A stretch of DNA of 44,082 nt from Prevotella micans DSM 21469 = JCM 16134 (GTDB lineage: Bacteria > Bacteroidota > Bacteroidia > Bacteroidales > Bacteroidaceae), in the NCBI RefSeq assembly GCF_000614105.1, contig NZ_BAKH01000018.1, forward strand, positions 1 through 44,082, given 5' to 3'. Positions 1 through 9,674 of this stretch are shown piece by piece. Each line of letters begins with the position of its first letter. The stretch's first letter is position 1. A program made the translations under genes and the position numbers. Below the pieces are notes generated by a model. That model ran no database searches, had not been told where the DNA came from, and worked only from the letters and a program-made list of their open reading frames with translations.

Positions 1-85
1 TGACCGTTTTTAACTCCCCAAGTTCAAGAGAGAGCAACCCGATGACCGTTTTGCTTTCCACAAAATAAAAACGAGATGAAAAGAC

Positions 86-116
86 TTTGGTAAAAATCCT
101 AAATTCAATATCTTTG
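86..116 (+). promoter_or_regulatory. Promoter of first tRNA-Lys gene
   Basis: TTTG at 86-89 and TATCTTTG at 109-116 with a 19-nt spacer match the Bacteroidetes sigma-ABfr consensus (-33 TTTG, -7 TAnnTTTG). The tRNA begins 24 nt downstream. Confidence 0.7.
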
Positions 117-139
117 CATTCGCCAAAACGAAGAAATGA

Positions 140-212
140 GCACCCTTAGCTCAGTTGGTAGAGCAACTGACTCTTAATCAGTGGGTCTAGGGTTCGAGTC
201 CCTAAGGGTGTA
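140..212 (+). tRNA. tRNA-Lys (CTT)
   Basis: The 73-nt sequence folds as a cloverleaf. The acceptor stem GCACCCT pairs with AGGGTGT (first pair G-U), the D arm is GCTC/GAGC, and the anticodon arm ACTGA-CTCTTAA-TCAGT gives anticodon CTT, reading AAG. The T arm is TAGGG-TTCGAGT-CCCTA and the discriminator is A. CCA is not encoded. A near-identical copy follows 38 nt downstream. Confidence 0.96.
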
Positions 213-233
213 CTAAAAATCCCCATATACACA

Positions 234-241
234 TAACTTTG
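234..241 (+). promoter_or_regulatory. -7 element of second tRNA-Lys
   Basis: TAACTTTG fits TAnnTTTG and lies 9 nt before the second tRNA-Lys gene. The second copy may therefore have its own promoter despite the short gap after the first. No clear -33 TTTG is seen, so independent transcription is likely but not certain. Confidence 0.5.
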
Positions 242-250
242 TCTAAGCAA

Positions 251-323
251 GCACCCTTAGCTCAGTTGGTAGAGCAACTGACTCTTAATCAGTGGGTCTA
301 GGGTTCGAATCCCTAAGGGTGTA
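251..323 (+). tRNA. tRNA-Lys (CTT), second copy
   Basis: Same cloverleaf and anticodon CTT as the copy at 140-212. The only difference is one T-loop base: TTCGAAT here, TTCGAGT there. This is a recent tandem duplication of the gene. Confidence 0.96.
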
Positions 324-491
324 CAAATGTTGTCTTAGCATAATCAAAGTTCGATTTCATTTTATATAATTAAATGTTAGAGTTAGGAAGCACGTTTGAG
401 TAATCATTCGGCGCTTCTTTCTTTAATATAGGGTCAGAGATTTTTTCACTTTCTGAATATAACTAATGGGAATCGAACTGTGGTTAAAAAG

Positions 492-562
492 AGCGGAATA
501 CGGGAGTCGAACCCGCCTCCCAGGCTTGGGAAGCCCGTGCACTACCGATGTGCTAATTCCGC
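492..562 (-). tRNA. tRNA-Gly (CCC)
   Basis: Read on the minus strand, the acceptor GCGGAAT pairs with ATTCCGC. The anticodon arm CGGGC-TTCCCAA-GCCTG gives anticodon CCC for GGG codons. The T arm is GCGGG-TTCGACT-CCCGT and the discriminator is U, as usual for tRNA-Gly. Length is 71 nt. It lies downstream of tRNA-Thr on the same strand, probably co-transcribed. Confidence 0.95.
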
Positions 563-632
563 GAAGACTCTGCAATATCAACAGTATGTGTGAAAGAAAA
601 AGGGTCGATATTAACAGCATTGTTATGGGGTG

Positions 633-705
<73 letters not shown>

Positions 706-715
706 GATGTGCGTG

Positions 716-747
716 CAAAGGTAAAGACAAAGGGAAGACAGACCAAA
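716..747 (-). promoter_or_regulatory. Promoter of tRNA-Thr/tRNA-Gly operon
   Basis: On the minus strand TTTG (747-744), a 20-nt spacer and TACCTTTG (723-716) match the Bacteroidetes consensus closely. The tRNA-Thr 5' end is 11 nt further on. The promoter sits in the short gap before pncB, which starts at 765 in the other direction. Confidence 0.7.
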
Positions 748-764
748 ACAAACATACAAATTTT

Positions 765-1991
765 ATGCATCAGCAGATTATAAAGCATTTAACTGATAAC
801 GATGCCTACACATTCAGTTGTCAGTACTACGTGTTGCAAACTTATCCTCGTGCGGAAGTGGAATATACTTTCTTCGACAGGAATCGTACGGTTTATCCTC
901 CGGGGTTCGACGAGTTGCTTGTTGAGCAACTGAACTACATGCTGCGTGTGACGATTAGCGAGGAAGAAATAGCTTTTATGCATCGGCGTATGTATTATTT
1001 GCCAGAATGGTATTTCACCTTTCTGCGCGGTTATCGGTTCAATCCGGGCGAGGTGTCGGTGTCGCAAGATGAGGAAGGGCATTTAGACATTAAGATACGC
1101 GGCAAATGGTATTCAACCATAATGTGGGAGATGCCCATTTTGAGTATCATCTCAGAGTTGATGCACATGTTGAATGGCGACATCGCTGGTTATAATTCCG
1201 AACGTGAACGCGAACGTGCTGCTGAGAAAACGCGTCGTATATTGCAAAACGGAATCGTCCTGGGAGATATGGGAACGCGCCGACGGTTGTCGTTCGAACA
1301 CCAGAATATGGTTATCGAAACTATGAAACAGGTGAGTGAGCAAGGGGGATGCGAGGACGAATCGGGAGCGTTTCGTCCCTGGACAGGTCGATTCACTGGT
1401 ACGAGCAATGTTTATTTTGCCATGAAACATAATCTCATAGCTATCGGCACAATGAGTCATCAGCTGATTGAGTTCGAGGAGAACGTCAGCGGAATTTTCG
1501 AATGCAATTTCAATGTTATGCGTAAGTTCAGCGATGTTTACGACGGCGATAACGGAATATATCTATACGATTGTTTTGGCGACAAGGTGTTTTTTAGTAA
1601 CCTGTCGAAACGAATGGCGATGATGTTCTCCGGGTTACGCGTTGACAGCGGTAATGAGGAAGACCAAACAGAGAAAATCATAGCCAAATATCAAAGTCTG
1701 GGAATCGACCCTGCAACTAAACAGGTTGTCTACAGTAACGGACTTAACATCGACCGAGCGATAGAGATTCATAAATATGTTGCAGGCAGAATGAATGACA
1801 GCTACGGAATGGGAACCTTCCTCACATGCGACGTCGAGAACTGCCAACCAATGAATATAGTTATCAAACTCACCAGAATGCGAATAACCGAAAAACGTGA
1901 GTGGCACGATTGCGTAAAGCTATCGTGCGACAGCGGGAAGACTCTCGGTAATCCCGAGAAATGCGCATATCTTCTAAAACAAATCGGATAA
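765..1991 (+). CDS. pncB: Nicotinate phosphoribosyltransferase
   Basis: Joins nicotinate to PRPP with ATP hydrolysis to give nicotinate mononucleotide, the entry step of the Preiss-Handler NAD salvage route (EC 6.3.4.21), in the cytoplasm. The 408 residues fit the family (about 400). Visible family landmarks are the N-terminal LTDNDAYTFSCQY block, the WEMPILSIISEL segment near residues 121-132, FTGTSNVYFA (about 210-219), IGTMSHQ (about 227-233) with the conserved histidine, and YGMGTFLTCDV near the C terminus. The frame stays open upstream into the tRNA-Thr gene, but the ATG at 765 begins the family-typical N terminus, so I chose it. The stop overlaps the next start by one base (TAATG), implying translational coupling with the dipeptidase gene. 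Confidence 0.93.
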   Translation: MHQQIIKHLTDNDAYTFSCQYYVLQTYPRAEVEYTFFDRNRTVYPPGFDELLVEQLNYMLRVTISEEEIAFMHRRMYYLPEWYFTFLRGYRFNPGEVSVSQDEEGHLDIKIRGKWYSTIMWEMPILSIISELMHMLNGDIAGYNSERERERAAEKTRRILQNGIVLGDMGTRRRLSFEHQNMVIETMKQVSEQGGCEDESGAFRPWTGRFTGTSNVYFAMKHNLIAIGTMSHQLIEFEENVSGIFECNFNVMRKFSDVYDGDNGIYLYDCFGDKVFFSNLSKRMAMMFSGLRVDSGNEEDQTEKIIAKYQSLGIDPATKQVVYSNGLNIDRAIEIHKYVAGRMNDSYGMGTFLTCDVENCQPMNIVIKLTRMRITEKREWHDCVKLSCDSGKTLGNPEKCAYLLKQIG

Positions 1992-2673
1992 TGAAAACAA
2001 CTTTACTCCTCCTCACCGTCCTCTTCCTTGGTTCTTCGCTACAGGCGCAAAACAAGCAAATGGAAAGTCAGGGACTGGTCAACATAAAGAGCGTAGACCC
2101 AAGTATAAAAGTAGCCCTGATGTATGCCAGAAGCGACAACTTCTGTGGACGAACGCTATACGCCGACCTCCACGATGCATACATGCTTCCACGCTGTGCC
2201 AAAGCCCTCAAGAAAGCTCAAGCCGAATTGAAACGTCGTCGACCAGACTTAGTCTTTGCATATTCGATGCCACCCGCCCCATGAGCATCCAGCAAACAAT
2301 GTGGGATGTCGTGAAAAACACCCCGCACTATTTTTATGTATCCAATCCGGCCCGAGGTGGCGGAATGCACAACTACGGAATGGCTCTTGACATAAGCCTA
2401 TGCAAAGCATCGTGGAGCGAAGCCCTATGGCGCCCCGGCTCGGCACCATGCAGGATTGATACCATCCCGATGGGAACGAAAGTAGACCACATGGGCTCTC
2501 GAAGTCACATCGACCGCGAAGAAACTATCCTTACACCTGCCGTAATAGCCAATCGCCTACTACTTCGCGAAGTGATGCAAGCAGCCGGATTCATGCCCAT
2601 CCGAACCGAGTGGTGGCACTTCAACCTATGCACACGTGCATGGGCGAAAGCCAATCTGCGGGTGATTAAATAG
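1991..2673 (+). CDS. Secreted D-Ala-D-Ala dipeptidase (VanX/DdpX-like, M15D), frame broken
   Basis: Zinc dipeptidase of the VanX/DdpX family, predicted to cleave D-Ala-D-Ala or murein-derived D-dipeptides outside the inner membrane. The N terminus (MKTTLLLLTVLFLG..LQAQ) is a signal peptide. Zinc ligands are visible in GGMHNYGMALDISL (His and Asp) and TEWWHFNL (catalytic Glu followed by His). As given the frame stops after ..FAYSMPPAP at 2284 and the rest reads on from 2281. Restoring one G at about 2266 (TCGATG to TCGGATG) gives ..FAYSDATRPMSIQQTMWDVV.., the normal family sequence, and a 227-residue protein. Its start overlaps the pncB stop. The break is more likely a sequence error than a true pseudogene because both halves are fully conserved. 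Confidence 0.85.
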
Positions 2674-2679
2674 AATGGG

Positions 2680-3881
2680 ATGGAAGAGAAACTCCGGCAG
2701 TTCATTTCGCAGCATAAAAACGACAATGTTCAGCAGTTGGCCCTGCAAGCTCATAAGTTTGCAGACATCGACCTGCCTTTCGCGCTCAATCAGATTGCCG
2801 GGTGCAAAAGGCCAGAACAAAGCTGCCCACATGGGCTGGCGTTTCCAACATAATCTATCCGCAGCATCTTTCCCTAGAGCAATGTTCGTCGGAGTTCACC
2901 GCGTTGTATAAAGCCCGACTGGCATGCCGACTCATGCCAAACGAGTTCAAGACTATGGTCGACCTCACTGGCGGATTCGGCGTCGATTTCTCTTTCATGG
3001 CTCCACATTTTGCCGAGGCAGTGTATGTGGAGCAGCAAGAATATCTCTGCACGATAGCCCGAACGAATTTTGAACTCCTGAAGCTCTCCAATGCGATAAT
3101 TATAAACGATAAAGCCGAACATTATCTTCGCACCATGCCTCCAGTCGGGATAATATACATCGACCCGGCACGCCGGAGTTCGGAAGGTCAAAAAACCATA
3201 TTGATAACCGACTGCACACCTAATCTGCTCGACTTGAAAACGCAACTTATCGATAAATCCCATGCAACCATAATCAAGCTTTCGCCCATGCTTGACTGGC
3301 ATCGTGCCCTCGAAGAACTAACCGATGAGAACACCCATGTGAACGAAGTGCACATCCTTTCGCGCAACAACGAATGCAAGGAACTTCTGCTTGTCATGTC
3401 GGCCTCGCCGGCTCCGACGCGAATAGTCTGCATCAACAACTCCACACAATTCGCCTACACACCAAGTCAACTTAAACAACGCATAATTGCCCATCCTCTA
3501 CAGGCCGGCATGCACCTTTACGAACCTAACGCATCGATAATGAAAGCAGGAGGCTATGCCCAGCTCACCCACGAAATGCCCCTCGAAGCAATTGCGCCGA
3601 ACTCTCATCTGTTCGTGTCGTCCACCTCGCTGCCCAACTTCCCAGGTCGACATTTCATAATTCAATCAATCTCATCGTTCGGCAAGAAAGACCTCCGTAA
3701 CAATCTCCGCGGTATCGCCTCGGCAAACATAGCCGTGAGAAACTTCCCACAAACTGCTGTCGAACTATGCAGAAAACTAAAGCTCTCCGACGGCGGCGCA
3801 CATTATATATTTGCTACCACCGACGCTCTTGGAACTCATCTCCTCCTCCTTTGCACGAAGTTCAACAGAAAAGAACCATAG
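2680..3881 (+). CDS. SAM-dependent methyltransferase with THUMP-like domain, frame broken
   Basis: Class I SAM-dependent methyltransferase of a Bacteroidetes family with a C-terminal THUMP-like domain; the target is unknown, probably RNA. The N-terminal helical region starts MEEKLRQFISQHKN at 2680. The SAM motif MVDLTGGFGVDFSFMA, the acidic VEQQ and the IYIDPARR motif (like DPPY) follow. The C-terminal part has ANIAVRNFPQTA and LSDGGAHYIFATTD, typical of the THUMP-like domain. As given the first 41 codons are out of frame with the rest. One G added to GGG at 2800-2802 joins them (..NQIAG-VQKARTKLP..). About 400 residues when repaired. It follows the dipeptidase by 6 nt, so pncB-dipeptidase-methyltransferase probably form one operon. 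Confidence 0.82.
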
Positions 3882-4045
3882 TTCGACTTCTCCCTCTCTG
3901 TGTGGGGATGAATATCTTTCCCTTGTGCATGGTTCCATCCGTGGCTGACGAGCAGATTTTTATTTCTCCCTGATTCGAACCACATAAACTCCAATTGGTC
4001 ATTAGATATTTTGCAAGCAAAGAGTTACAAATGAATACTCTTCGC

Positions 4046-4185
4046 CAGGGGTGTACTACACTCTTCACTGAAGGTGTACTACACCCTTCGCTAAAGGTGT
4101 ACTACACTCTTATACAATGGTATTATACTCGCTTTGTTAACCCCCAGATTGTTCATTAGGTCTTAAAGACTACAATTCCCTTTGA
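4046..4185 (+). repeat. 23-bp palindromic tandem repeat, copy A
   Basis: Three units built on GGTGTACTACACC, itself a palindrome around a central C, plus a degenerate fourth (GGTATTATACTC), recur with a strict 23-bp period (second G of each unit at 4051, 4074, 4097, 4120). The following 60 bp, with CATTAGGTCT and ACAATTCCCT, is also shared with copy B at 14659-14795. The rest of the 3882-4290 gap holds only the oxyR promoter. Confidence 0.8.
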
Positions 4186-4252
4186 TTTTCTAATAACCAA
4201 TTTGGGATAAAGCAAATCGAACATTACATGCGGGCATATTTCTAGTTCACGT

Positions 4253-4260
4253 TAACTTTG
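4253..4260 (+). promoter_or_regulatory. -7 element of oxyR promoter
   Basis: TAACTTTG matches TAnnTTTG and lies 30 nt before the oxyR ATG. Confidence 0.55.
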
Positions 4261-4290
4261 CGCGTTGAAAACAATAAAGTACAATCAATC

Positions 4291-5219
4291 ATGACTCTAC
4301 AACAATTAGAATATGTGATGGCCGTTTATCGTTGTCAGCATTTTGCTAAGGCGGCCGATTCGTGCCATGTTACACAGCCCACGCTGAGCGCTATGATTCA
4401 GAAATTGGAATCAGAACTGAACGTGAAGATTTTCGACCGTAGTAGCAGCCCATCTTACCTACTCCACTAGGGAAAATCATAATCGACCAGGCCGAGAAAG
4501 TGCTCGCCGACGCAAAGGAACTAAGTGAAATGGTCGAAGAATATAAACATTCCCTAGAAGGCTCATTCAGGATGGGCGTTTTGCCGACCATTGCACCTTA
4601 TCTTATACCAAGATTCTTCCCGCAACTCATGGACGAATTCCCGAAACTCGACATTCGAATCTCCGAACTTAAAACCGATGAGATGAAACTAGCCATCGCC
4701 CGGGGAGACATTGATGCCGGCATATTGGCACAAATCGACGGACTGGAAGAATTCGAAAGCAGGCACCTCTTCTATGAAAAGTTCTTTGTTTATGTTGCCG
4801 AAAACGACGCGCTTTTCAACAACAAAGCCATCCGCACAGTCGATTTGAACGGCGAATTCCTATGGCTTCTCGATGAGGGACATTGTTTCCGCGACCAACT
4901 CGTGAAATTCTGCCAGCTCAAATCGGCCAAACGCAGTAAGGAAGCCTACAATTTGGGCAGCATCGAAACATTCATGCGCATAGTCGAAGGCGGTAAAGGC
5001 GTCACCTTCATTCCCGAGCTGTCCATGTTGCAGCTCACCGACGAGCAACGCCGATTGGTTAAGCCATTCGCTTTCCCGATTCCTTCGCGCCAGGTTGTTT
5101 TGCTCACGGCTAAGAACTTCGTTCGGAATACGCTACTCAATCTTATCACAGAACGCATTCAAGCATCTGTTCCAAAGGAGATGATAAGCCTAGGAAAGAA
5201 ACAACAGGCAGTGTTCTAG
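4291..5219 (+). CDS. oxyR: OxyR-like LysR peroxide sensor, frame broken
   Basis: LysR-type regulator that senses hydrogen peroxide by a disulfide switch and activates peroxide-defence genes. The N-terminal helix-turn-helix reads MTLQQLEYVMAVYRCQHFAKAA..TQPTLSAMIQKLE. The effector domain contains DEGHCFRDQLVKFCQ, whose two cysteines, eight residues apart within a GHC..DQ context, match the redox pair of OxyR. As given the frame stops at 4470. Restoring one A at about 4444 (AGTAGC to AGTAAGC) yields IFDRSKQPILPTPLGKIII, the family sequence, and a 309-residue protein of normal size. The ATG at 4291 is chosen because it begins the canonical HTH; the frame is open further upstream. It is a single-gene unit with its own promoter. 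Confidence 0.88.
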
Positions 5220-5318
5220 ATTGTCGTTTTGTAAGCTATGCATTGTGATAAGATGGTTATTTGCCCCCGATAGCAGGTTATTCTGCACAGATACTTGCCC
5301 TGTTCGATAACTTTTTTA

Positions 5319-5364
5319 TAATTTTGGCGCATGAATAAAGGTTGTATCCCCTAGTTGTCTAGGG
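5319..5364 (+). promoter_or_regulatory. Enolase promoter and 5'-UTR hairpin
   Basis: TAATTTTG at 5319-5326 fits the -7 element. The roughly 85-nt leader contains a perfect small hairpin, CCCTAG-TTGT-CTAGGG, at 5349-5364. The hairpin has no T tract and could stabilise the mRNA end; its role is inferred. Confidence 0.5.
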
Positions 5365-5406
5365 AGCTTATAAGTAAGGATAAAAACAAAATCATTTATT
5401 TTTTAA

Positions 5407-6726
<1,320 letters not shown>

Positions 6727-6752
6727 GATACAATTTTAAAAATGTCATAATC

Positions 6753-6784
6753 AAGGAGAGTTACTCGTGAGAGTCGCTCTCCTT
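6753..6784 (+). terminator. Terminator after eno
   Basis: AAGGAGAG pairs with CTCTCCTT around an inner GTTACTC/GAGTCGC stem, followed by TATTTTT. It lies 26 nt after the eno stop. Confidence 0.8.
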
Positions 6785-6861
6785 TATTTTTACAAAACAG
6801 CATCATCTCAACAATGCGCAAAAAAGCCAATGAAGCTTGTTTCGTTAAAATCAATTTTCCT

Positions 6862-6869
6862 TAACTTTG
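6862..6869 (+). promoter_or_regulatory. -7 element of Omp28-like gene
   Basis: TAACTTTG, about 100 nt before the start of the secreted Omp28-like gene, implies a leader of around 95 nt. No other gene lies in this gap. Confidence 0.5.
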
Positions 6870-6971
6870 CTACCACAATGATAAACAATCGCTTCACGAA
6901 AGCATTCTGGGTTCGGTGGGAGAGCCGAAACAAATATTTTCGAGAGGCATCAACAAACAAATCAATTTATT

Positions 6972-8930
6972 ATGAACAACAAGAGTTTTACTACAAGAAA
7001 GTTCGCGGCGATAGCTGCGATGCTCCTATCCTCTTTTGCTTTCTCTGCGCAGGCACAAACCTGGGAGATTAGTCCTAAGTTCGAGGGAGCTGACGATGCA
7101 CCGGTAGCAATAAAAGCACCAGTTGCAAAAATCGACCCGGCCGCAAATCAAAAATGGTGGGGCTATTTCACCACCGACATGAAACGTATTGCAGTTGGAA
7201 CACAAAAGGCAGGAACATTCAATCAGGCCTTCCACATCAAACCGGGTAATGAGGTTGCAATAGGCAATAAGATTAAAGCGATTCGTTTCTATCTTCGCGA
7301 CAAATCAGTAATAAAAGACTTGAAGATTTGGATTTCGAAGACTCTGCCCGGAGATGTTACCAAAGCAGAATACTACAAAGCTCTTGACCTTTCTACATTG
7401 GCTTCTGGCGACGAAACTAACGGATATGCAGGGAAGGTTAACGATATTCTTTTGGACAACGCTTACAATGTAGGTACTGAAGGGGCTTATGTTGGACTAA
7501 TCTTCACGGTACCCAGCGCCTCTTCAGAAACCGCAAAATACCCTATAGTTCTAGGCTCGACTCCCGATGTTAAAGAAGCTTTGTTGCTAGGAGCTCCAGG
7601 CCAGCAGTGGGAAGATTTGTATGGCCAAGGCCTAGGAGTATTGGCTGCACAAGTTCTGGTTGAAGGCACTTTCCATCAGAATGCTATAGTTCCGCTAGAC
7701 TTCTCAACGGCTTATGCTGGTCTAGGCAAAACAACAACTTTCGAACTTAACGTAACCAACTGTGGTACCGAAGGAATATCCAACTTCGATTACACCGTAA
7801 CAACTGACGGCGTTGCTAGCGCTGAAAAGCATGTAAACCTCGCAACTCCATTTAAAGTTTTCGGTGGAGTTACAACCGTAGAAGTTACTCTTGATGCCGA
7901 CGCACAATCAGGAACAAAAGAGAAGACTATCACTATCACTAAAGTGAATGGGGTTCCAAACCAGGCAAACTCATCTAGCTGCAAAGGCAATTTGACAACT
8001 GTTGATAAATTGTTCAAACGTGTGATTGTTATGGAAGAATTTACCGGAACCGGTTGCCCATGGTGTCCGCGCGGAATAGTTGGAATGAAGAATGCGAACG
8101 AAGCCTATCCGGACAACTTCGCGGGTATAGCTTTGCACAATTACAATTCGGACGACCCGATGAGCATGTCGGCCTACGCTCGCCTGGGCTTTGATGGTGC
8201 GCCTCAATGCCAATTAAACCGTGATGTAAAATGTGACCCTTACTACGGTTCTGACAAGAAAACGATTCTGAACGATATAAAGAGACTCCTTATCGCTCCA
8301 CCGGCTGTTGGAGTTGAGGTGAAAGGCGAACTGACAAACAACAACACAGAAGTGAAAGTAAAAGTAAACCTCGACCCGCTTACTTCCGGAAAATACAGTT
8401 TAGCTTATGTCTTGGTTGCCGATAGTTTGTATAACTCCAAATGGAAGCAGGGTAATAACTATGCACAATTCAGTCCAGCCCAAGCACCGGAAGACATGAA
8501 GGATTTCTGCAAGGGTGGAAAATACGGTAAAAGCTATTGCTCACCGGTGTTCGACGACGTAGCAGTTTCAAGTTCTTATAATACAGCAGGAATTAACCAA
8601 GCTACATCGTTCAACATGCAGAAAGATGTTGCCGTAACTCAAGAGTACACCTTGAAGATGCCGACAAAGAAATCGGTTAAGGAGGTGCTAAAGCTCAACA
8701 AACTCAATGTTGTAGTAATTCTTCTCGACTCTAAAGGCAAAGTTGTCAACGCCGGTAAAGCCGCTGTGACACTCGACCCGACCGGAATCGAAGAGGTTAA
8801 CAATAACGCAGCCGAAGTCAAGGAAGTGGCTCGATACACTGTTGACGGTCGCAGAATCAATGCTCCACAACGTGGTGTGAATATCGTTAAATACTCTGAC
8901 GGCAGATCTGTAAAGGAGATTGTTCGATAA
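6972..8930 (+). CDS. Secreted Omp28-related protein with CPWC thioredoxin-like domain and T9SS-like tail
   Basis: A 652-residue exported protein of unknown physiological role, resembling Bacteroidales Omp28-related proteins. Residues 1-29 (ending SAQAQ) are a signal peptide. The first 230 residues form an all-beta region, then a CARDB-like segment (about 245-335) follows. A thioredoxin-like domain begins near residue 352 with VIVMEEFTGTGCPWCPRG, carrying a CxxC redox pair. The C terminus (..ARYTVDGRRINAP..GVNIVKYSDG..) resembles the type IX secretion sorting tail, implying passage over the outer membrane. It is monocistronic with its own promoter and a perfect 13-bp terminator. Redox activity is inferred from CPWC only. 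Confidence 0.82.
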   Translation: MNNKSFTTRKFAAIAAMLLSSFAFSAQAQTWEISPKFEGADDAPVAIKAPVAKIDPAANQKWWGYFTTDMKRIAVGTQKAGTFNQAFHIKPGNEVAIGNKIKAIRFYLRDKSVIKDLKIWISKTLPGDVTKAEYYKALDLSTLASGDETNGYAGKVNDILLDNAYNVGTEGAYVGLIFTVPSASSETAKYPIVLGSTPDVKEALLLGAPGQQWEDLYGQGLGVLAAQVLVEGTFHQNAIVPLDFSTAYAGLGKTTTFELNVTNCGTEGISNFDYTVTTDGVASAEKHVNLATPFKVFGGVTTVEVTLDADAQSGTKEKTITITKVNGVPNQANSSSCKGNLTTVDKLFKRVIVMEEFTGTGCPWCPRGIVGMKNANEAYPDNFAGIALHNYNSDDPMSMSAYARLGFDGAPQCQLNRDVKCDPYYGSDKKTILNDIKRLLIAPPAVGVEVKGELTNNNTEVKVKVNLDPLTSGKYSLAYVLVADSLYNSKWKQGNNYAQFSPAQAPEDMKDFCKGGKYGKSYCSPVFDDVAVSSSYNTAGINQATSFNMQKDVAVTQEYTLKMPTKKSVKEVLKLNKLNVVVILLDSKGKVVNAGKAAVTLDPTGIEEVNNNAAEVKEVARYTVDGRRINAPQRGVNIVKYSDGRSVKEIVR

Positions 8931-9006
8931 ACAATGAAATACTCAGGTAGTGAAGCGGACTCTCCCCCGACCTCCACATCCCTGATTCTTTTGATTTTCT
9001 TAATTT

Positions 9007-9036
9007 CTCCCGGCGACATATAAATGTCGCCGGGAG
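9007..9036 (+). terminator. Terminator after Omp28-like gene
   Basis: A perfect 13-bp stem, CTCCCGGCGACAT with ATGTCGCCGGGAG around an ATAA loop, is followed by TTTTTATT. Confidence 0.92.
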
Positions 9037-9082
9037 TTTTTATTCTATATCTTGTTCTGGAGTGCCGCCTACGGAGTAGAAA

Positions 9083-9125
9083 TACATGAGTCTGGTTTAA
9101 GATAACGGTCGGCCGGCAAGCCCCG
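9083..9125 (+). repeat. Fragment of REP/MITE-like element
   Basis: The segment with ATGAGTCTGGTTTAAGAT followed by GGTCGGCCGGCAAGC resembles the left ends of the elements at 24876 and 43731 (GAGTTCGGTTTA then CTCGGCCG). It is divergent and has no right end here. An 8-G run follows at about 9134-9141. It lies 80 bp from the tandem array at 9202. Confidence 0.4.
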
Positions 9126-9201
9126 GGTGAGGAGGGGGGGGCGACAGATCACAGGTAGGTTGCCTTCCACAAGTGCAAATGGGAGAGGTGTTGAAGGTTT
9201 T

Positions 9202-9478
9202 ATCGATTTTGCAATGTTACAAAGCCTTCCCACCGTTGGTTTTTTCCTTTCTGCAGCTTACAAAACGTTCCCGCCGATGGTAATATCGATTTTGTAATGT
9301 TACAAAGTCTTCCCACCGCCGGTTTTTTCCTTTCTGCAGCTTACAAAACGTTCCCGCCGATGGTAATATCGATTTTGTAATGTTACAAAGTCTTCCCACC
9401 GTTGGTTTTTCCTTTCTGCATCTTACAAAACGTTCCCGCCGATGGTAATATCGATTTTGTAAGGTTACAAAGGCTTCT
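9202..9478 (+). repeat. Tandem array of 83-bp dimeric (about 41-bp) units
   Basis: ATCGATTTTG recurs at 9202, 9285, 9368 and 9450 (period 83, 83, 82). Each 83-bp unit is a dimer of two diverged halves: TTACAAA occurs at 9217, 9258, 9300, 9341, 9383, 9423 and 9465, alternating between TTACAAAGTCTTCCCACCG and TTACAAAACGTTCCCGCCG. The small minus-strand reading frame across it is a by-product of the repeat. Between 9479 and 9570 there is only a direct repeat, ATGCTAATTC, at 9498 and 9532. Confidence 0.9.
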
Positions 9479-9573
9479 CGCCAACCCCATCTTGAGTATG
9501 CTAATTCAAACGATAGGGTACGACTCTACGAATGCTAATTCGAGCTGTGAAAATAGGATGTTGTAATCCGTGG

Positions 9574-9604
9574 TTTGCAATCTTATTGAAATACATTACT
9601 TTTG
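9574..9604 (+). promoter_or_regulatory. Promoter of AAA+ ATPase gene
   Basis: TTTG (9574-9577), a 19-nt spacer and TACTTTTG (9597-9604) fit the consensus at both elements. The ATG at 9675 lies about 70 nt downstream. Confidence 0.65.
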
Positions 9605-9674
9605 CAAGCAACAAAGCAGACTCTTTTCGTTGAATTCAGGATGGCTATAAGAGAAAAGGGCTCTGGCAACACAA

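Noticed and set aside
460..480. Partial tRNA T arm (minus strand TTCGATTCCC) near tRNA-Gly
   Set aside because: Only about ten bases fit; no acceptor or anticodon arm can be built around it.
5349..5364. Riboswitch or attenuator in the eno leader
   Set aside because: The hairpin is only six base pairs, has no T tract and no known aptamer core; listed simply as a leader hairpin.
9217..9399. 60-residue minus-strand frame over the 83-bp array
   Set aside because: It follows the repeat only, does not keep frame over the whole array (83 is not a multiple of three) and resembles no protein.
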